Origin: Thuidium tamariscinum
Lineage: Eukaryota; Streptophyta; Bryopsida; Hypnales; Thuidiaceae
DNA length: 64,000 nucleotides
Assembly (NCBI GenBank): GCA_947034885.2
Contig: OX344750.2
Span: 16,362,053 to 16,426,052 of the forward strand
Reading direction: 5' to 3'
The position numbers were made by a program, and so were the translations under genes. The notes beneath the pieces were generated by a model, which was not told where the DNA came from, ran no database searches, and was given only the letters and a program-made list of their open reading frames with translations. Shown one piece after another: positions 1-11,665 of this stretch. Every line of letters starts with the position of its first letter. The first letter of the stretch is position 1.

Positions 1-1602
1 AAGTAGCCTACACAAAGGCTCCAGAAGTGAAACCCTCCGCGTTGTGACTTGAAGAAGCGGCTTTAATCCTTTAGTCTCCATGATTTCTACCAGCTTCTGG
101 TATTCGGACAGGCGTTTAGGGCTCTTACTGAAATATGCATGAACCTTCTAAATGAGCTGTTCCACAACTCTGAAAATCGGCAATGCAGACAATGATTTTG
201 CTGCAAGGTTGCAGCGGTGCGCCATACAATGAATTCCCGCACAAAAAGGGGCAAATTTAGATTGGAGTTGCGTGGTAACACCAGTTCGAATACCCTGAAA
301 TGCATTGACTCCATCGGCACCAAAGCAGAGCAACTTCCGCGACATCTGTTCAAAGTTCACATCCCCTCCACATTCCAAGGCTTTTACTATCACCAAGTTA
401 AGAACATCAGCAATAGATCCATTAACTAGACGCTGGAGAGAAATAAGATGAGGAACTCGAACATAGTTTTCAACAATGTACACATGTATGCAGAGCCAAT
501 TGCCATTATCCACCGATGTCACTTCGTCACATATAATAGCAACAAAGTGAGCAGTAGAATTTTTTTTTTTAATGGACTCCTTCACCTGCAAGTACATAAA
601 TTCGGCCATCTTCCATCCAGAGCTGTCTGACCAATGCATACGAGGAAGGTTTGGAACTTTGAGGAAAGCATAAAGCCCCTCCCTCTCTTCAAACTCCAAC
701 ATTGGGCGACCAGATGAAAGAATTTGAAAGATAGTGCTCAACTGCACTATCTTCTTGGACTTCGATGTGGAAGTGGTCACATTAACCTGTTGGAGAATGG
801 AAGTAAGTTGTCTGGCTGCAAAGTGGCGGAGGTTGATTTGATGACGGCAAGTTCTTGAAATATACCACTCCCCGGCTTTAACCTTATACTTCGGCATGTC
901 AAACACAACCTTCCTTCTGCCCTCGTGATTTGTAAGTGTGTCCCACTTTGGACCTAAAATCTTAGGTTTCTTTTCGAATGTAGAACAAACCTTGCACTTA
1001 ACGAGCTGCACTTGAACGTCATTGCCTCGTATTGGCTCTGCCCATACGAGTTTCGCAGCCCACTCATTTTGGAAGCGCCTAGTGCAATCATAATTGACCT
1101 TGGGTTTCTTGGGAGGAGGTATTTCTTGGAGGTCATCGTCACTTTCAATTTCTTCTCCATCGGAAATTTCAATGAGATCAGCCCATAATTGGCGATGTGT
1201 GTCAATTTCTGGTTGTACAAGAATTGGGGACTCCAACATCACTGTGTCTACAGACATAGACGTTGGGTTGGAAGATGCACCCAATACAATGAGAGGCTCC
1301 GAATTGCTTGTATTCCACGAACTGTTGAAAAACTTCGCAATCGATACAGCCTCCCGTGCACTTCGTTGGGCCTTCGAGTCTTCCTGACATATAGCCTTCC
1401 CTTTCATCTCACGCCGACGCACCGCAGCTTCCTTTTCAACTTTCTTCTGAGTCGCACGATGAGCCCTTGCAGATGAAGCGGCAATCAAATTGTTGTGAAG
1501 GGTAATGCTAGCCTCCCGCAAGGGAGCCTCTGCTTCATCTACAGCTGCATCGCCCATGTTGTCTGCATCTATCATGTCCAAATTGGCAATTGTGTCCTCC
1601 AT
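1..1602 (-). pseudogene. hAT-like transposase (ZNF862 type), truncated by the window edge and holding one in-frame stop
   Basis: Reading starts at the ATG at 1602-1600 (MEDTIANLDM) and is open for 484 codons to a TAG at 148-150. The same frame then continues to the window edge with clear homology (YFSKSPKRLSEYQKL, then METKGLKPLL). Order of parts: an acidic, low-complexity N-terminus; a TTF/BED-like zinc-finger region with CKVC; then the RNase-H-fold transposase core. The core has a first catalytic Asp in CDEVTSVDN (about residue 358), a second in FGADGVNAFQG (about 427) and the family block HCMAHRCNLA just after. These blocks are typical of hAT-derived ZNF862-like proteins. The third catalytic residue and the dimerisation domain would lie outside the window. 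The TAG replaces what is usually Gln in relatives (LLQxLYxYF against LI-stop-KVHAYF). Otherwise the frame is clean, so this is a recent nonsense change or a read-through codon. No terminal repeats were found on the 5' side. Confidence 0.8.
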
Positions 1603-2540
1603 TGCCAAATAAGCCAAGAAAAGCTTCAAATAAACACACAAAACGGAGTAAGGAAAAAAACAGTAAAGCACGCTACAAAGAAAATATAAGCAACCTGAGA
1701 TTTAGAAGCACCATTGGCAACTACCAGTCAAGCCATGGCGTTCCTACACAACTATGACTACAACATACAGAACCACCATTGGTGGTCAATAATCAAACCA
1801 TGGTGAACTGAAGAAAATGTATAACCAAAAGCACAACTCAGTGATCAAACACAACACAAAGCACAAAACATTTCAAATCAAAATTCATTTGCGCTACAAA
1901 GCAAAAACATACCTTCAATGCTACTAGCACACCAAGATATACTCCAACAATGTTTGCAAAGTTCCATCCCCAAGACAACCCCTGCATAGTGGATACAAAT
2001 GCAAACTATCTTCATTGCGTCAAGGCGGCTGAGTATAGAAGGAACTATGCAGAGTGGTAGCAAATGCACCAATACACCCTCAAACACTATACAGAATTGA
2101 AATTAACGAATCACGCAACATGGAACTGCAGTACTACGGAGAGAAACAAGGAGTGGCTATAAACTCTATGTGGGCGGAGTTCAATGGGCGAAAGAGTGGA
2201 ATGACTTGGCCACACTCTAGCGATAGCAATTTGAATGCTCTTCCAAACCCGGGTGATGAACAAAATCTGTCCTGGTGCTCGATTGGCGATGAATGTGCAC
2301 CTCATTAGTGCAATCCAGGCGAGGCAAGACTCAAGATCGAAGGAATTTGGCACGAGAGTTTAAAAAACAATCGCCCGGCCATCCTCAAATTTGGCGATGA
2401 AGGTAGAGGCGGCCGCCGCTTTCGGGCATCTCCCTGGAAACCCTAGGCTTCAATCTGGCTTGTTTTTAGGGTTTTTTTTTAAAACCCTTAATGCTTTTTC
2501 GCCCACTTTTTCTTCTTGGTGCTTTCTGGCCACAGGGTGC
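1603..2540. other. upstream region of the hAT-like gene with a GC-richer telo-box segment
   Basis: No convincing coding sequence. On the minus strand this could be the 5' leader and promoter of the hAT-like gene. A GC-richer stretch at about 2390-2460 holds AAACCCTA at 2438-2445 and a second TTAGGG-type motif near 2467. These motifs resemble the 5' ends of the two splicing genes in the window. Splice-like motifs are present but no exon is supported by homology. Confidence 0.35.
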
Positions 2541-2559
2541 CAGAAAAAAAAAAGGCTGA

Positions 2560-2945
2560 TAACTACCTATAAGCTATTCCAAACTAGAATCCCTTATAAC
2601 TTTTAACTCATTGATAAAAATAGGATTATTCAAATCTTCCCACTTAGATACAAATCTAAAAAAAGAATTTCAAAATAAATTTTTTATTTTCTTAAAAAAA
2701 AAAATTTAATGAAATTTTTCTTATTGCCCTGGCTACCTATTGAGTAATAGAAACTACATATCATACAATAACTTTTAACCATATAATTGAAAGTTATGAA
2801 AATTGTTGGGCCATAAAGTTACCCCTTCAAAAGATGTTCAAAAATGTCAAAGAAATAAAACAAAAACTCCATTCATAGTGAGTTGCTCAAAATTGCTATG
2901 TTGCTAAAAAAACACAATTTAGTACTTTAGTGGTTAATACTTAAT
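2560..2945 (+). repeat. dispersed repeat, direct copy of 14965-15350
   Basis: About 390 bp align in the same orientation with 14965-15350. Shared blocks include GTTATGAAAATTGTTGGGCC, then TAGTGAGTTGC and a closing run ending TTAATACTTAAT or similar. There is no coding potential and no clear terminal inverted repeat. It is probably an old transposon fragment. Confidence 0.6.
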
Positions 2946-4885
2946 ATTGATATAGAATTAGAATTTATAAATTGGTTTGGATATTTATGACACAAAATAT
3001 ATATTACTTATTGCTAATAATATATTGTCAAATAATATAATGTAGAATTCACTCCAAAAAATTGTATTTAAAATTATGAAAAGAAATCTTTGTAATTGCA
3101 TTTCAAAATCAATAAAAGTCAAATTGCCTTTTTTGAGGACATTGTTGTATAACAAAGTGTCAATTCTACACATGAACTTGTTGCTTTTAACAAACGAGGT
3201 ACATGTATCAATCCTCCAATTGCTAATAAAAGTTCTAGGTTGGTTTTTTCTTCTAAAAATCTAAGCATAATCCCTTATCAAATAAATTTGCAAATAGTCT
3301 TTGAAGACATTGTATTTTCAAACCCATCCCAACTCTTCATACTTGTATTCTTGTCCAAACTATATAGATTCCAATTAATATAGGATATATCTCCAATTTA
3401 CTAGATACATATGTACTCTCTCTATATATATTTTATATTTCAAATCATATATCTTTATATTGTATGTATATAATATCCATATATTATAACTATCTATTAT
3501 GTTAATATATATATATATATATACTTTTATATCTTGATTTTCTTTAGAGGGAAGGGGTGGGGCTAGAAGTTGAAATGTAAACACTATTTGCTTCTTTTTG
3601 TATGATTATCATTGTGTTATTGTCATTGTTTCAAACTCATGTTCTAAAACTATAGAAGGAAAATTCAACATAACAAATAAATTCATTCTAGATACATTGC
3701 TAATACAAACAAGCAACATTTTGTTTCCAACTACATTATAAATAAATTGCAGTTCACTTTATCTATACTTGCATCTCTAATTTATTTTGAATAGAATTTA
3801 GTATGGATCTTGATTAATAATGATCTTAATGAATTCTTTTTACTTTTGCAAATTCATTCAAAATTTATTTTTTCTAAACATTAAATTCAAGTGTTTGGAG
3901 ACATAAAAATTAGAGATTGAAAAATATGTCAATAAAAAAATTTCATCATATCTATATATATAGATTTAATATTTCAATAAAAATTTAAAAAAATTGATTC
4001 AAACTAAATTTATTCAATATTCTGTAATAAATCCAAAAAAAATTCTAACAAATGTTTATTGAAGGAAAGAAATGAAAACCTATGAATAAATATAAACCAT
4101 TTCTTGTAATTATTTTTCTATAAAGTGTATGTTATATAAATATATGATAATTTGAAAAAAAATTCAAAAAAAATTCCAATAGTTTCAGAAAAAGTTAATA
4201 AAGAAAGACAAATTCTTCATCTCTAACAATTTTGAAGAAGAAATAACAATGCTATTCTTTTTCAAAGGTTTGTTCAATTTTAGTCTATCACTTTTCAAAT
4301 AGGGCAACTTAAACAACTGAAATCCTTTTGCAATTACTTAGTATACTATATTGAATGGAATAGTCTACATTTATGCAATTAGAAAATGTATTAGGACATG
4401 ATAACCAAAAGACCTTCACATGACCCAAAACTTCTCTTCCATACAATTAGAAAAAAATACATCTAAGATGATTAAATAAACTTAAGTTGTATATTCTAAT
4501 ATGTTACATGTCATCTTTTGATTGGTCCATGGTATTATGAAGCTTTCAATATATGCCATATCTATTCCTCCTCTAAAGCAAGGTGTTGTTAAAATGACCT
4601 TCTAATAACTAATTGCATTCTAGGTGAAGCTAAACTTCATAAAATAATTTTCAATAAGGTTTCCTAGGAAGAAAATTAAAATTGACATTCAACCCAAGTT
4701 GTTTCCTATTTTTTGGATCATAGTGGAATTAATTTCAAATTCCTTAAGTTGAAATGCAATACATTCTAAAAGCAACCCCATCCTATGATGTACACTATTG
4801 ATCCATTGAAGAAAGCAAAATCTACCTATGTTAGAGGTCCCTTTCAAGAACTTAAAATCATACAAATACAAACTACATTCCTCAA
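2946..4885. other. AT-rich intergenic DNA without a gene
   Basis: Very AT-rich, with homopolymer runs and a short TA tract near 3500. Only short chance reading frames were found. A decayed relative of the 5677-6002 repeat family (CAACCCAAGTTGTTTCCTAT) lies at about 4620-4860. Confidence 0.6.
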
Positions 4886-5611
4886 TTAACCCTTAAAGGA
4901 CGGACCTATAACCACTGATTTGAAGCCTCCTTGTTTGGCACTCAATTTATTACCATTTAGGAAGCAAATATGTATAAAAAAATTTATTTTTATTTTTTAG
5001 AGATGAAAATGCATGTCTTCTATACTTCACAAAAATTTAGATTTTTTTGAAGAAAATTGATTTTTATGAAATTTTTTGAAGAAAAAATGAAGAAAAAATC
5101 ATATTAAATAGAAAATTATCTCAAAAAATCTGAAAATTACACCATGTGTGTACATTATAGTGACAAATATCATGGTCGAAATCCAATTTTCGTGTACTTC
5201 TATAATTAGGATGCAATGGACATTAAAAACGCAGCCAAAGTTTAAAATGCAATCAAATATTCATTTTAGCGAATTTTTCCAAAATTCGAATTGGAGTAGA
5301 GACTAGAGTATAGGACCTTCATTAGTTGGATTCAAATTCAAAAAATGCCATTATCAAGGAGAAATTTCAGATTTACTCAATTTCTCAAAATACACTAAAA
5401 TGGCAAATTTTGCCATCTATTTCCTATAATTACTTCTCAACTATATGAAAACAAACATTAGTTAGACTAAAAACTCAATTGGAGATTCTTTACGACTGAA
5501 CACGAAAAGTTATAAAAACAATGAATGAGAAAACTACGATTACAATATTCTTCAGACCCTTCAAAATCAACCCAACGCCAAAAATTGGCGCTGGTGGCAC
5601 TACCGGGTTAA
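4886..5611 (+). mobile_element. piggyBac-type non-autonomous element (TTAA MITE), copy 1
   Basis: It is bounded by TTAA at 4886-4889 and TTAA at 5608-5611. The element itself (4890-5607, 718 bp) starts CCCTTAAAGGACGG and ends GGCACTACCGGG, so both ends begin with CCC as in piggyBac. Its full length aligns with 57705-58437, which is also bounded by TTAA. It has no coding capacity. The terminal repeats beyond CCC are only loosely matched. Confidence 0.8.
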
Positions 5612-5676
5612 CAAAAAGACCTAATTATACACCTACAAAACATTGTCATGCACACCATCTAATTATTTCAAAGCTA

Positions 5677-6002
5677 AGGTAAGAGGTCCTATAATGCACA
5701 ATCTAAAGGTTGAAATAGAATTTCAGGGAGGTAAAACTTCTAGAAGTTTTTTCAATTAATTTTTTTTGAAAGACGAATAGAATTGACATCTAACCCAAGT
5801 TGTTTCATATTTTTTTGAGCGTTGTGGAATTAGTTATCGAATTTTGAAGTTGAAAGGGCGTAGGGCTTTAAAATGGTGCCCTAGCTAAAATGTACACTTT
5901 CATTACACTACTGGAGGCTATGAAAGAGCAACATGTACAAATAATGTACATTTAAAGTAGGACACCATTTCAGAAACCGCTCCATTTAAGAACCTTCTAC
6001 CT
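5677..6002 (+). mobile_element. TA-flanked MITE, AGGTRRRAGG family, copy 1
   Basis: Left end AGGTAAGAGGTCCTATAATG; the right end read on the minus strand is AGGTAGAAGGTTCTTAAATG. Each end is flanked by TA. The internal block CCCAAGTTGTTTCATATTTT is shared with copies at 6210-6522, 17589-17901 and 17972-18236. The copies occur in both orientations. No protein is encoded. Confidence 0.7.
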
Positions 6003-6209
6003 TAGTCATTTCAAACCCTGGATTCAAGATAGTCACCCTTGTCTTCTGAGATTTGAACCACATGAAGAGTAGAATGGCGACGCAAGATTCAAGTCAACAA
6101 ATGAAAATGGTCCTATAATGGAGCATCTAAAGGCAACAACTAGTTTTTTGGGAGGTGATTTATCTTGAAACATTTCTCAATCAATTTTTCTTAAAAGACA
6201 AGTGGAATA

Positions 6210-6522
6210 AGGTAAGAGGTCTTAAAATAGAGCGGGTTCTAAAACTAATCAGGCTCTAGAGGTATATTTTACACTTTCCAATGTACAAGTGGTGTGCATT
6301 TGAGGAGGTGGTCGGTTTTAGAGCCCACAAAAATGCACTTTTCTGCAGCTTCAGAGATTCATAACTAATTCTACAAAGCTTAAAAAAATATGAAACAACT
6401 TGGGTTAGATGCCAATTTCTCTTGCCTTTCAAGGAAAATTTACTGAAAAATATTTTAAGAAGTTCTACCTCCCCAAAAGTCAGCTTCAGCTCTTAGATGA
6501 GCGGTTTATGGACCCCCTACCT
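6210..6522 (-). mobile_element. TA-flanked MITE, AGGTRRRAGG family, copy 2
   Basis: Ends are AGGTAAGAGGTCTTAAAAT and, on the minus strand, AGGTAGGGGGTCCATAAACC, each flanked by TA. The internal block is inverted relative to copy 1 (ATGAAACAACTTGGGTTAGA). It appears to have landed in an older copy, whose left half is visible at about 6100-6200. Confidence 0.7.
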
Positions 6523-7800
6523 TAACATGTAACCCAAGTTGTTTCACGTTTTTTAGAGCTGTGAAATTAATCATACAATATTGAAATTGTTTCGCATTTT
6601 TCAGAGCTGTGAAATTAATATTACAATTTTGAAGTTGGAAGTGGCAGAGGGCTCTAAAATGGTGCACCTCCTAAGATGTACATTATACATTGTGGAAGAC
6701 TGTGAAGAAACATGTACAAAAATGTTCATTTCAAGAGCTCCACTTTAGAGCCCGCTCACTTTTAGCACCTCCGATCTTGCACTTTCTGATGGAATTGCAG
6801 AGAATGCAAGTGTGTACACTTCATTTTTTGTTGGCTTGCAGAGTACTGTGGAAATCAGAGGCACTTCTCTCATTAGAATAAAAAAGGGTTATAACTTAGC
6901 TTAAATCGTTACCCTCTGAATGCTTCACGTGGGACATGATTTAAGTAAATTACAAATTTCCGAAGTGCTATAGAAAAGGTAAACCCAAAATCGGCCTTGA
7001 ACTCTCACCAAATTGGAGCTACAAGTCAGGAGAGGGCAAGTAGGTCGCAATTAAATGTCAAGGTCTGCGAGTTTGAGATCATCTGTGAGAGTGACAGAAT
7101 TTAAAGCGTGAACTTGCCATAGACGTCGAATTTCCATAGGTAAGAAATTCTCCACAAACAAATCTAAAGAAATTCAAAATAGGCTTGAGCAAGTGACGCA
7201 GAGAGCGAGTTCTTCTGCCCAAAATTTATGACACTTTAGAGAGAGCAGAACGTTTAGACAGCAACTAAAAGTCGAAGACAAGAAAACAGATTTTATAACC
7301 AAACGTGAAATACGGAGGCAAATTGACGAACTTGAGTCAAATTCTTGAATTAAGTAATTTGACCGAAACTCTCCTGTGAACAACTGTCTCCGGCTGCTGC
7401 CCATGTCACGAGCTATTAGTGGTCAAAACATAGGGTTATGAACCTAGCAAAATACTCTATAATTGAGTTAAAATCTAGCATTGTGGGAATATCATGTTAG
7501 AAGATAAAGCACGCGGTTCCAGCAAGCCTTATCGTAACCACCAAAAGTCTACGGTATGTACTTGCAAATAGTGCTGTCACAGCTAAACGTTTTAATATCA
7601 CAAGCCACATTGTTATATATCATAACATACGTAAAACAAGACAACTTACTTGGACAAGACGATAATCGGCAGAAGCGAGGTGGTGATCACAAGAAGCCAC
7701 ATGCTATGCAGATTTCAGAAGCACCAACATTGCCGGATGAGCCGAGCAGAAATGTGATGAAAACGATGCAGGAAATGACACCCAAGGACTGAGGGAAAGT
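6523..7800. other. non-coding stretch with repeat remnants
   Basis: At 6530-6690 is a partial AGGTRRRAGG-family copy holding an internal duplication of the block GAGCTGTGAAATTAAT. From about 6900 to 7800 base composition is more balanced, and it lies downstream of the SR gene. No reading frame there has recognisable homology. Confidence 0.5.
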
Positions 7801-7802
7801 CT

Positions 7803-7938
7803 GCAGTACATCGCAGAAGCCAGGAAGAAGAGCAGAGCAGAGCAGAGCATGCAGTAGTATCGCAGAAGCCAGGGGGAAGAGCAGAGCAGAGCATGCAGTC
7901 TATCGCAGAAGCCAGGAGGAAGAGCAGAGCAGAGTACT
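7803..7938. repeat. tandem repeat of about 45 bp, three copies, 3' of the SR gene
   Basis: The core CGCAGAAGCCAGG followed by GGAAGAGCAGAGCAGAG occurs three times in direct order, twice followed by CATGCAGT. It lies about 0.5 kb beyond the SR gene stop codon. Whether it is in the 3' UTR is unknown. Confidence 0.75.
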
Positions 7939-8426
7939 GTCGTGCCCTGCCGTTTCAGGCAACCACACCTCACAAAAACACCAACAAATGGCAACATGCC
8001 TGAGTAAGTTCATCATCCTTATGCCAAACAAGGATTTCAAGCACTCGCCATTGCCACAAAAAACAGAATATTGTATAACGAGGATTTTAAAATATACCGA
8101 GCAATGTTCAAAATCCATTAACAAAACCACAACAAGAAAAGGAACTTGTCACAGGTCGGGAGGCAGCTGAAGCTTCAGCAAAAGATACAGTCCTACTGAA
8201 GCAGCCAGCAAAATTAAATGGACGTCCAAAGCTTTCACAAGTCTAGTATTGTGAGCTCATGGCAACTCAAAAAATAGTAACAAGCCCACCTCAGCATGCG
8301 CTCTAGGACCTGCAGGGGCGTGAAAGTGCAGACAGCAGAAGCAGAAAAGACAGTTTTCCTCACAAACCAACTCCAAGACTTCAGGAGGCACAAAGTGCAC
8401 CATAAACCTGCAGGTGCATGACATCT

Positions 8427-10532
8427 TCAGGGGCTTCTGCTCCTGCTCCGACGGCGGTCCCGGGCAGCTATCGGGCTTCTGCAAGTCCATTCAATTATAC
8501 ATTGAATTAGCCACCAAAGTTCAATTCCATGCACGAATACAAATGACAACTTCCAAAATACGTACATAAAACTGACACAAAGACTCCAACATACCCATTC
8601 GGAACTGGCGATCCACGTCGGTCACGTCTTGGTGGTGGTGATCGACTGGGGCTTCTGCCGCGGCGAACCACAGGCGAGATACTTCTCTGGCGCGGGGAAG
8701 ATTTGCTCCTTCCCCGAGGGCTTCCCCGAGGAGGTGGGCTGGACAGCCAAAAAAACACAAAAAGACAAGCTATCAATTGATATGCCCAGCTTACATGAAC
8801 GCAAATGTACACCCGACTAAGAAAAAGGGAATGTTATCAGAAACATGATCTGTTGTTCCGAAACAAGTAATAATGTGTAAAAAGATGATTGAACCATCAA
8901 TTTGCTCATATTTTACTGGGAAAGACCGCAAATGCAACGTACCTGCGAGCACCATAGCCATAGCTTGGGCTGCGACGATATCGTGGGCTGGCAGAGGAAT
9001 GGATCCCATTTTTCACCGTCAGATACCAAGGCCGAGGAGGCCGTGCGATAAACGAAACAGAACCAAAAATAAAATATTCATGAAATCCAGAGGAACCCCG
9101 AAAAGGACCGTGATTTCGTGGATTATAAAAAAGACCTACGCACTTGAAGGATATACTTCGGAGGGTCTCCATTACGAGAGTCACTGGAGAGCATTGCAAG
9201 CGGAGATCAACAGTACAAAAGAAAGAGGAGAAAAAATGTTCTTCCATGACGCACTCAAAAGGTGTAAAAAAACACAAGGCTCAATTTGGGCCTTCTTGGT
9301 TCTCCAGGGTGGGTTGGAATGAGAATGAAAGTGACGGTACCTTCGGGCACCGTAGCTTGGGCTGCGACGGTATCTTGGGCTTGCACGAGGGCTCTTACCA
9401 CGGCCGCCAGTGCCCAATCCTCCGGCCCCAATACGAAGGCGGCATTCTCGTGCAAAATGACCAGGCTCTCCACATTCGTAGCATTTCATGTCATCCCCTC
9501 CACGACCACGAGGTCCACCGCCTCCGCCTGAGCTGCGTGAGAGCTCGACTCGCCAACCATTCTTACCTGCATGCCAAAACCCACATAAAAGGCATATTTC
9601 CACTTCAATCGCTAAAAGGATTCTGGAAGGTGTGTAAGATGAGCCTTAATGTTCTGTGACCCCTTACAATAACTACAGAACCACTCACTACGGACTTACC
9701 ATCCAAAACCCGAATTGCATCTCGAGCATCTCGTATGTCATCGAACTCCACAAAAGCAAACCCCGCCGGTTTCCGGGCGACCCAGACACTGTGTCACCAG
9801 ATACATACAACAATGGCATCAAAACCATGATGAGGCACATACCATTCAAGTCACGTATGGCATCATCTGCATCTCTTCGATCTTCAAATTCGATAAAAGC
9901 AAAGCCCGGCGGTTTGCGTCCCACCCATACACTGAAATTCATAGGTCAGACAGCAGAACGACTTTCAGCAGCATACCTCCAAAATGAAAAAAGGTACAGC
10001 CCTCCCTGCATGTGCTTCCCTAACTGCCAGTATAACACATCCGAAATCCCACTCAACTGAAAACTCCATTACGACTAAAATATATTAAAATAATCACGCA
10101 CATCCTCCTTGATAGAGGCGTTCGTTCACAGGATCCAATCCACAACGCCTTTCATTCAGATTCACATCTACATTCAGACAACTTCACCACGCATCGACAT
10201 CGCTCTGAACCTCCGAAATCTAAAAACTCCATAATCATCCAAAAAACGAAACCATAAACCGAAGAAGGAAAATCAAAATCACCAAAGAATCTCCAAAATA
10301 CGAACTTCAATCACCACGGAAAAATAGATGGAACATTCAGTAAAGTAGAAAAGGGACCGAAACCCTCATCCCACAAACCCTCATCCCCGTTTCGAAACGA
10401 TGATGACTCTTTCCGGAGGCGCAGACAGAAGTGGGAAACGCACCTGCGAAGCACGCCGTAGACACGGAACTCATCCTCAAGCTCGCGCTCGGTGGCGCGC
10501 GGGTCCAAGTTGCCGACGTAAACACGCGACAT
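8427..10532 (-). CDS. RSZ-type SR splicing factor (one RRM, one CCHC zinc knuckle, RS domain)
   Basis: Nuclear SR protein of the plant RSZ21/22 class (relatives of SRSF7/9G8), expected to act in exon recognition. Exons (minus strand): 10444-10532, then either 9843-9931 or 9700-9788, then 9341-9566, 8943-8987, 8595-8738 and 8427-8478. All have GT-AG borders and phases fit. With one copy of exon 2 the CDS is 645 nt, 214 aa. The RRM starts [20 protein letters not shown] (RNP2 VYVGNL) and exon 2 supplies RNP1 ([10 protein letters not shown]). Exon 3 gives NGWRVELSR, a Gly-rich hinge and the knuckle [25 protein letters not shown] and RS repeats follow, ending RSRSRSP and TGA. The start is the conserved MSR; an ATG four codons upstream is in frame but not conserved. 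Exon 4 (45 nt, phase 2-2) repeats the 3' end of exon 3. Confidence 0.93.
9700..9788 (-). other. SR gene alternative exon 2b (RRM core)
   Basis: 89 nt with the same phases as exon 2a. The acceptor AG is read from 9789-9790 and the donor is GTAAGT. It encodes [15 protein letters not shown] then [15 protein letters not shown]. This is closer than 2a to plant RSZ22 (ARDAIR, LDG). Using both exons would shift the frame, and only 54 nt separate them. Confidence 0.85.
9843..9931 (-). other. SR gene alternative exon 2a (RRM core)
   Basis: 89 nt, entering in phase 2 and leaving in phase 1. The acceptor AG is read from 9932-9933 and the donor GTATGT follows 9843. It encodes [15 protein letters not shown] then [15 protein letters not shown], covering RNP1 and the second RRM helix. 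It is interchangeable in length and phase with exon 2b, which lies 54 nt downstream. Confidence 0.85.
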
Positions 10533-10752
10533 AGCGCGCAACAAGAAGAGCGCGCAAGACGCCGCAGCGGCAGAAAAAGAAAAAGGAAACGAGAAGAAGA
10601 AGTCGAAGAAGAATTTTAAGAACGATACTAAGAAGATGGAGCTTTCCTAGGCAGCTCCGAAGGGCCGCTGCGAGACCAGAAGCACGAAGAACAAAAAACT
10701 CAGGCCGGAGAAAGAAAATAGAGAGGACGAGGGGGAAGGGTAGTCGAGCGTG

Positions 10753-10760
10753 AAACCCTA
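10753..10760. promoter_or_regulatory. telo-box AAACCCTA at the 5' end of the SR gene
   Basis: Located 221 bp upstream of the start codon, at the edge between the GC-richer leader and AT-rich DNA. In plants this motif is common near the starts of genes for translation and RNA processing. Its role here is inferred. Confidence 0.5.
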
Positions 10761-10911
10761 AAGGCCACACTGTAGAGATGCTGACTCATTTCTTCAACTG
10801 AACGTTCACGTAACCCTTAACCCACGCCTTAACCAACTAACCACCCTATGTTAACAACAATAAATATAGAAATTACGTTGCCCCTCACTAATTTCAGGAC
10901 ATTCCACACTA

Positions 10912-11184
10912 AGGTGGGTACAGCTAAAATGGCCACTTATTCTTGCTGTGCCTAGTTCCTGTCATCATGCTGATCTGATTTTTATATAGTCTTGTTGGCA
11001 AGTGAAAACATGTTCCAATGCACCAAAGAACATAGGATTTGGATACCGTATGCAAAAGTTATTAACAGTCAAAGTCTGTTTCTGAAATGGCCATCTACAG
11101 TCCGGTTACATGACTGATTTTGAAAATGTATGCACATTGTAGATGGCGCTTTAAGGTCAAGTGCCATTTTGGGTGTACCTACCT
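10912..11184 (-). mobile_element. 273 bp TA-flanked MITE, AGGTGGGTACA family (complete copy)
   Basis: Begins AGGTGGGTACAG and ends GGGTGTACCTACCT, flanked by TA on both sides. It aligns in inverse orientation with the two halves of the MITE at 31837-32068 and 38398-38437. Shared blocks include TTGGATACCGTATGCAAAA and TTATTAACAGTCAAAGTCTG. It is non-coding. Confidence 0.85.
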
Positions 11185-11665
11185 TATATAAATATTTGTT
11201 GTTCTTGTCCAAGAATATACAAAGTACCATTTTTCAATTAGTTATTAATGTAGTTCAAAATCATAAACCTCCATGTGTACAAATAGGAGTATTTGTAAAG
11301 CTATTTGTTGATTATGATGGTTTGCAGACTAATTTTCTTGGGGTAAGGCAACTTAATCCTTAAGGCAACTTATTTTCACTATTTTATTTAATGGATGATT
11401 GAGTTCAAGCATATATTCCCTTTGTTCTATTAGCACCTCCACTACAGGGAATTAATTGTATTTTTAGTCTTTGTGCCAAGAATACATGCATTTAAGAACC
11501 AGTAACTAATTTTTAAGATCTACGTAAAATCTCCACCTTAGGCATTATTGTTTAGGCACCCAAAATTCAAGTGAAAAGTATCATATCTATACAAAGTTCA
11601 TACCTATTGCCAACTCAGTAGGCCAAAAATAGGGCTTCCAAGAGGCCTCTACTTTTGCATCAATA
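11185..11665. other. AT-rich DNA, nothing identified
   Basis: No gene, RNA or repeat border could be supported here. Confidence 0.5.

Noticed and set aside
7803..7938. Repeat array near 7.8 kb as a CRISPR array
   Set aside because: Units are adjacent and similar throughout, without unique spacers, in a spliced eukaryotic genome.
8873..9659. Plus-strand frames of 149 and 171 codons over the SR gene
   Set aside because: They run antisense across its exons and introns and have no protein-like features.
10533..10544. Upstream in-frame ATG giving MLRAMSR for the SR protein
   Set aside because: The conserved family start is MSRVYVGNL, and an extension is not found in relatives.
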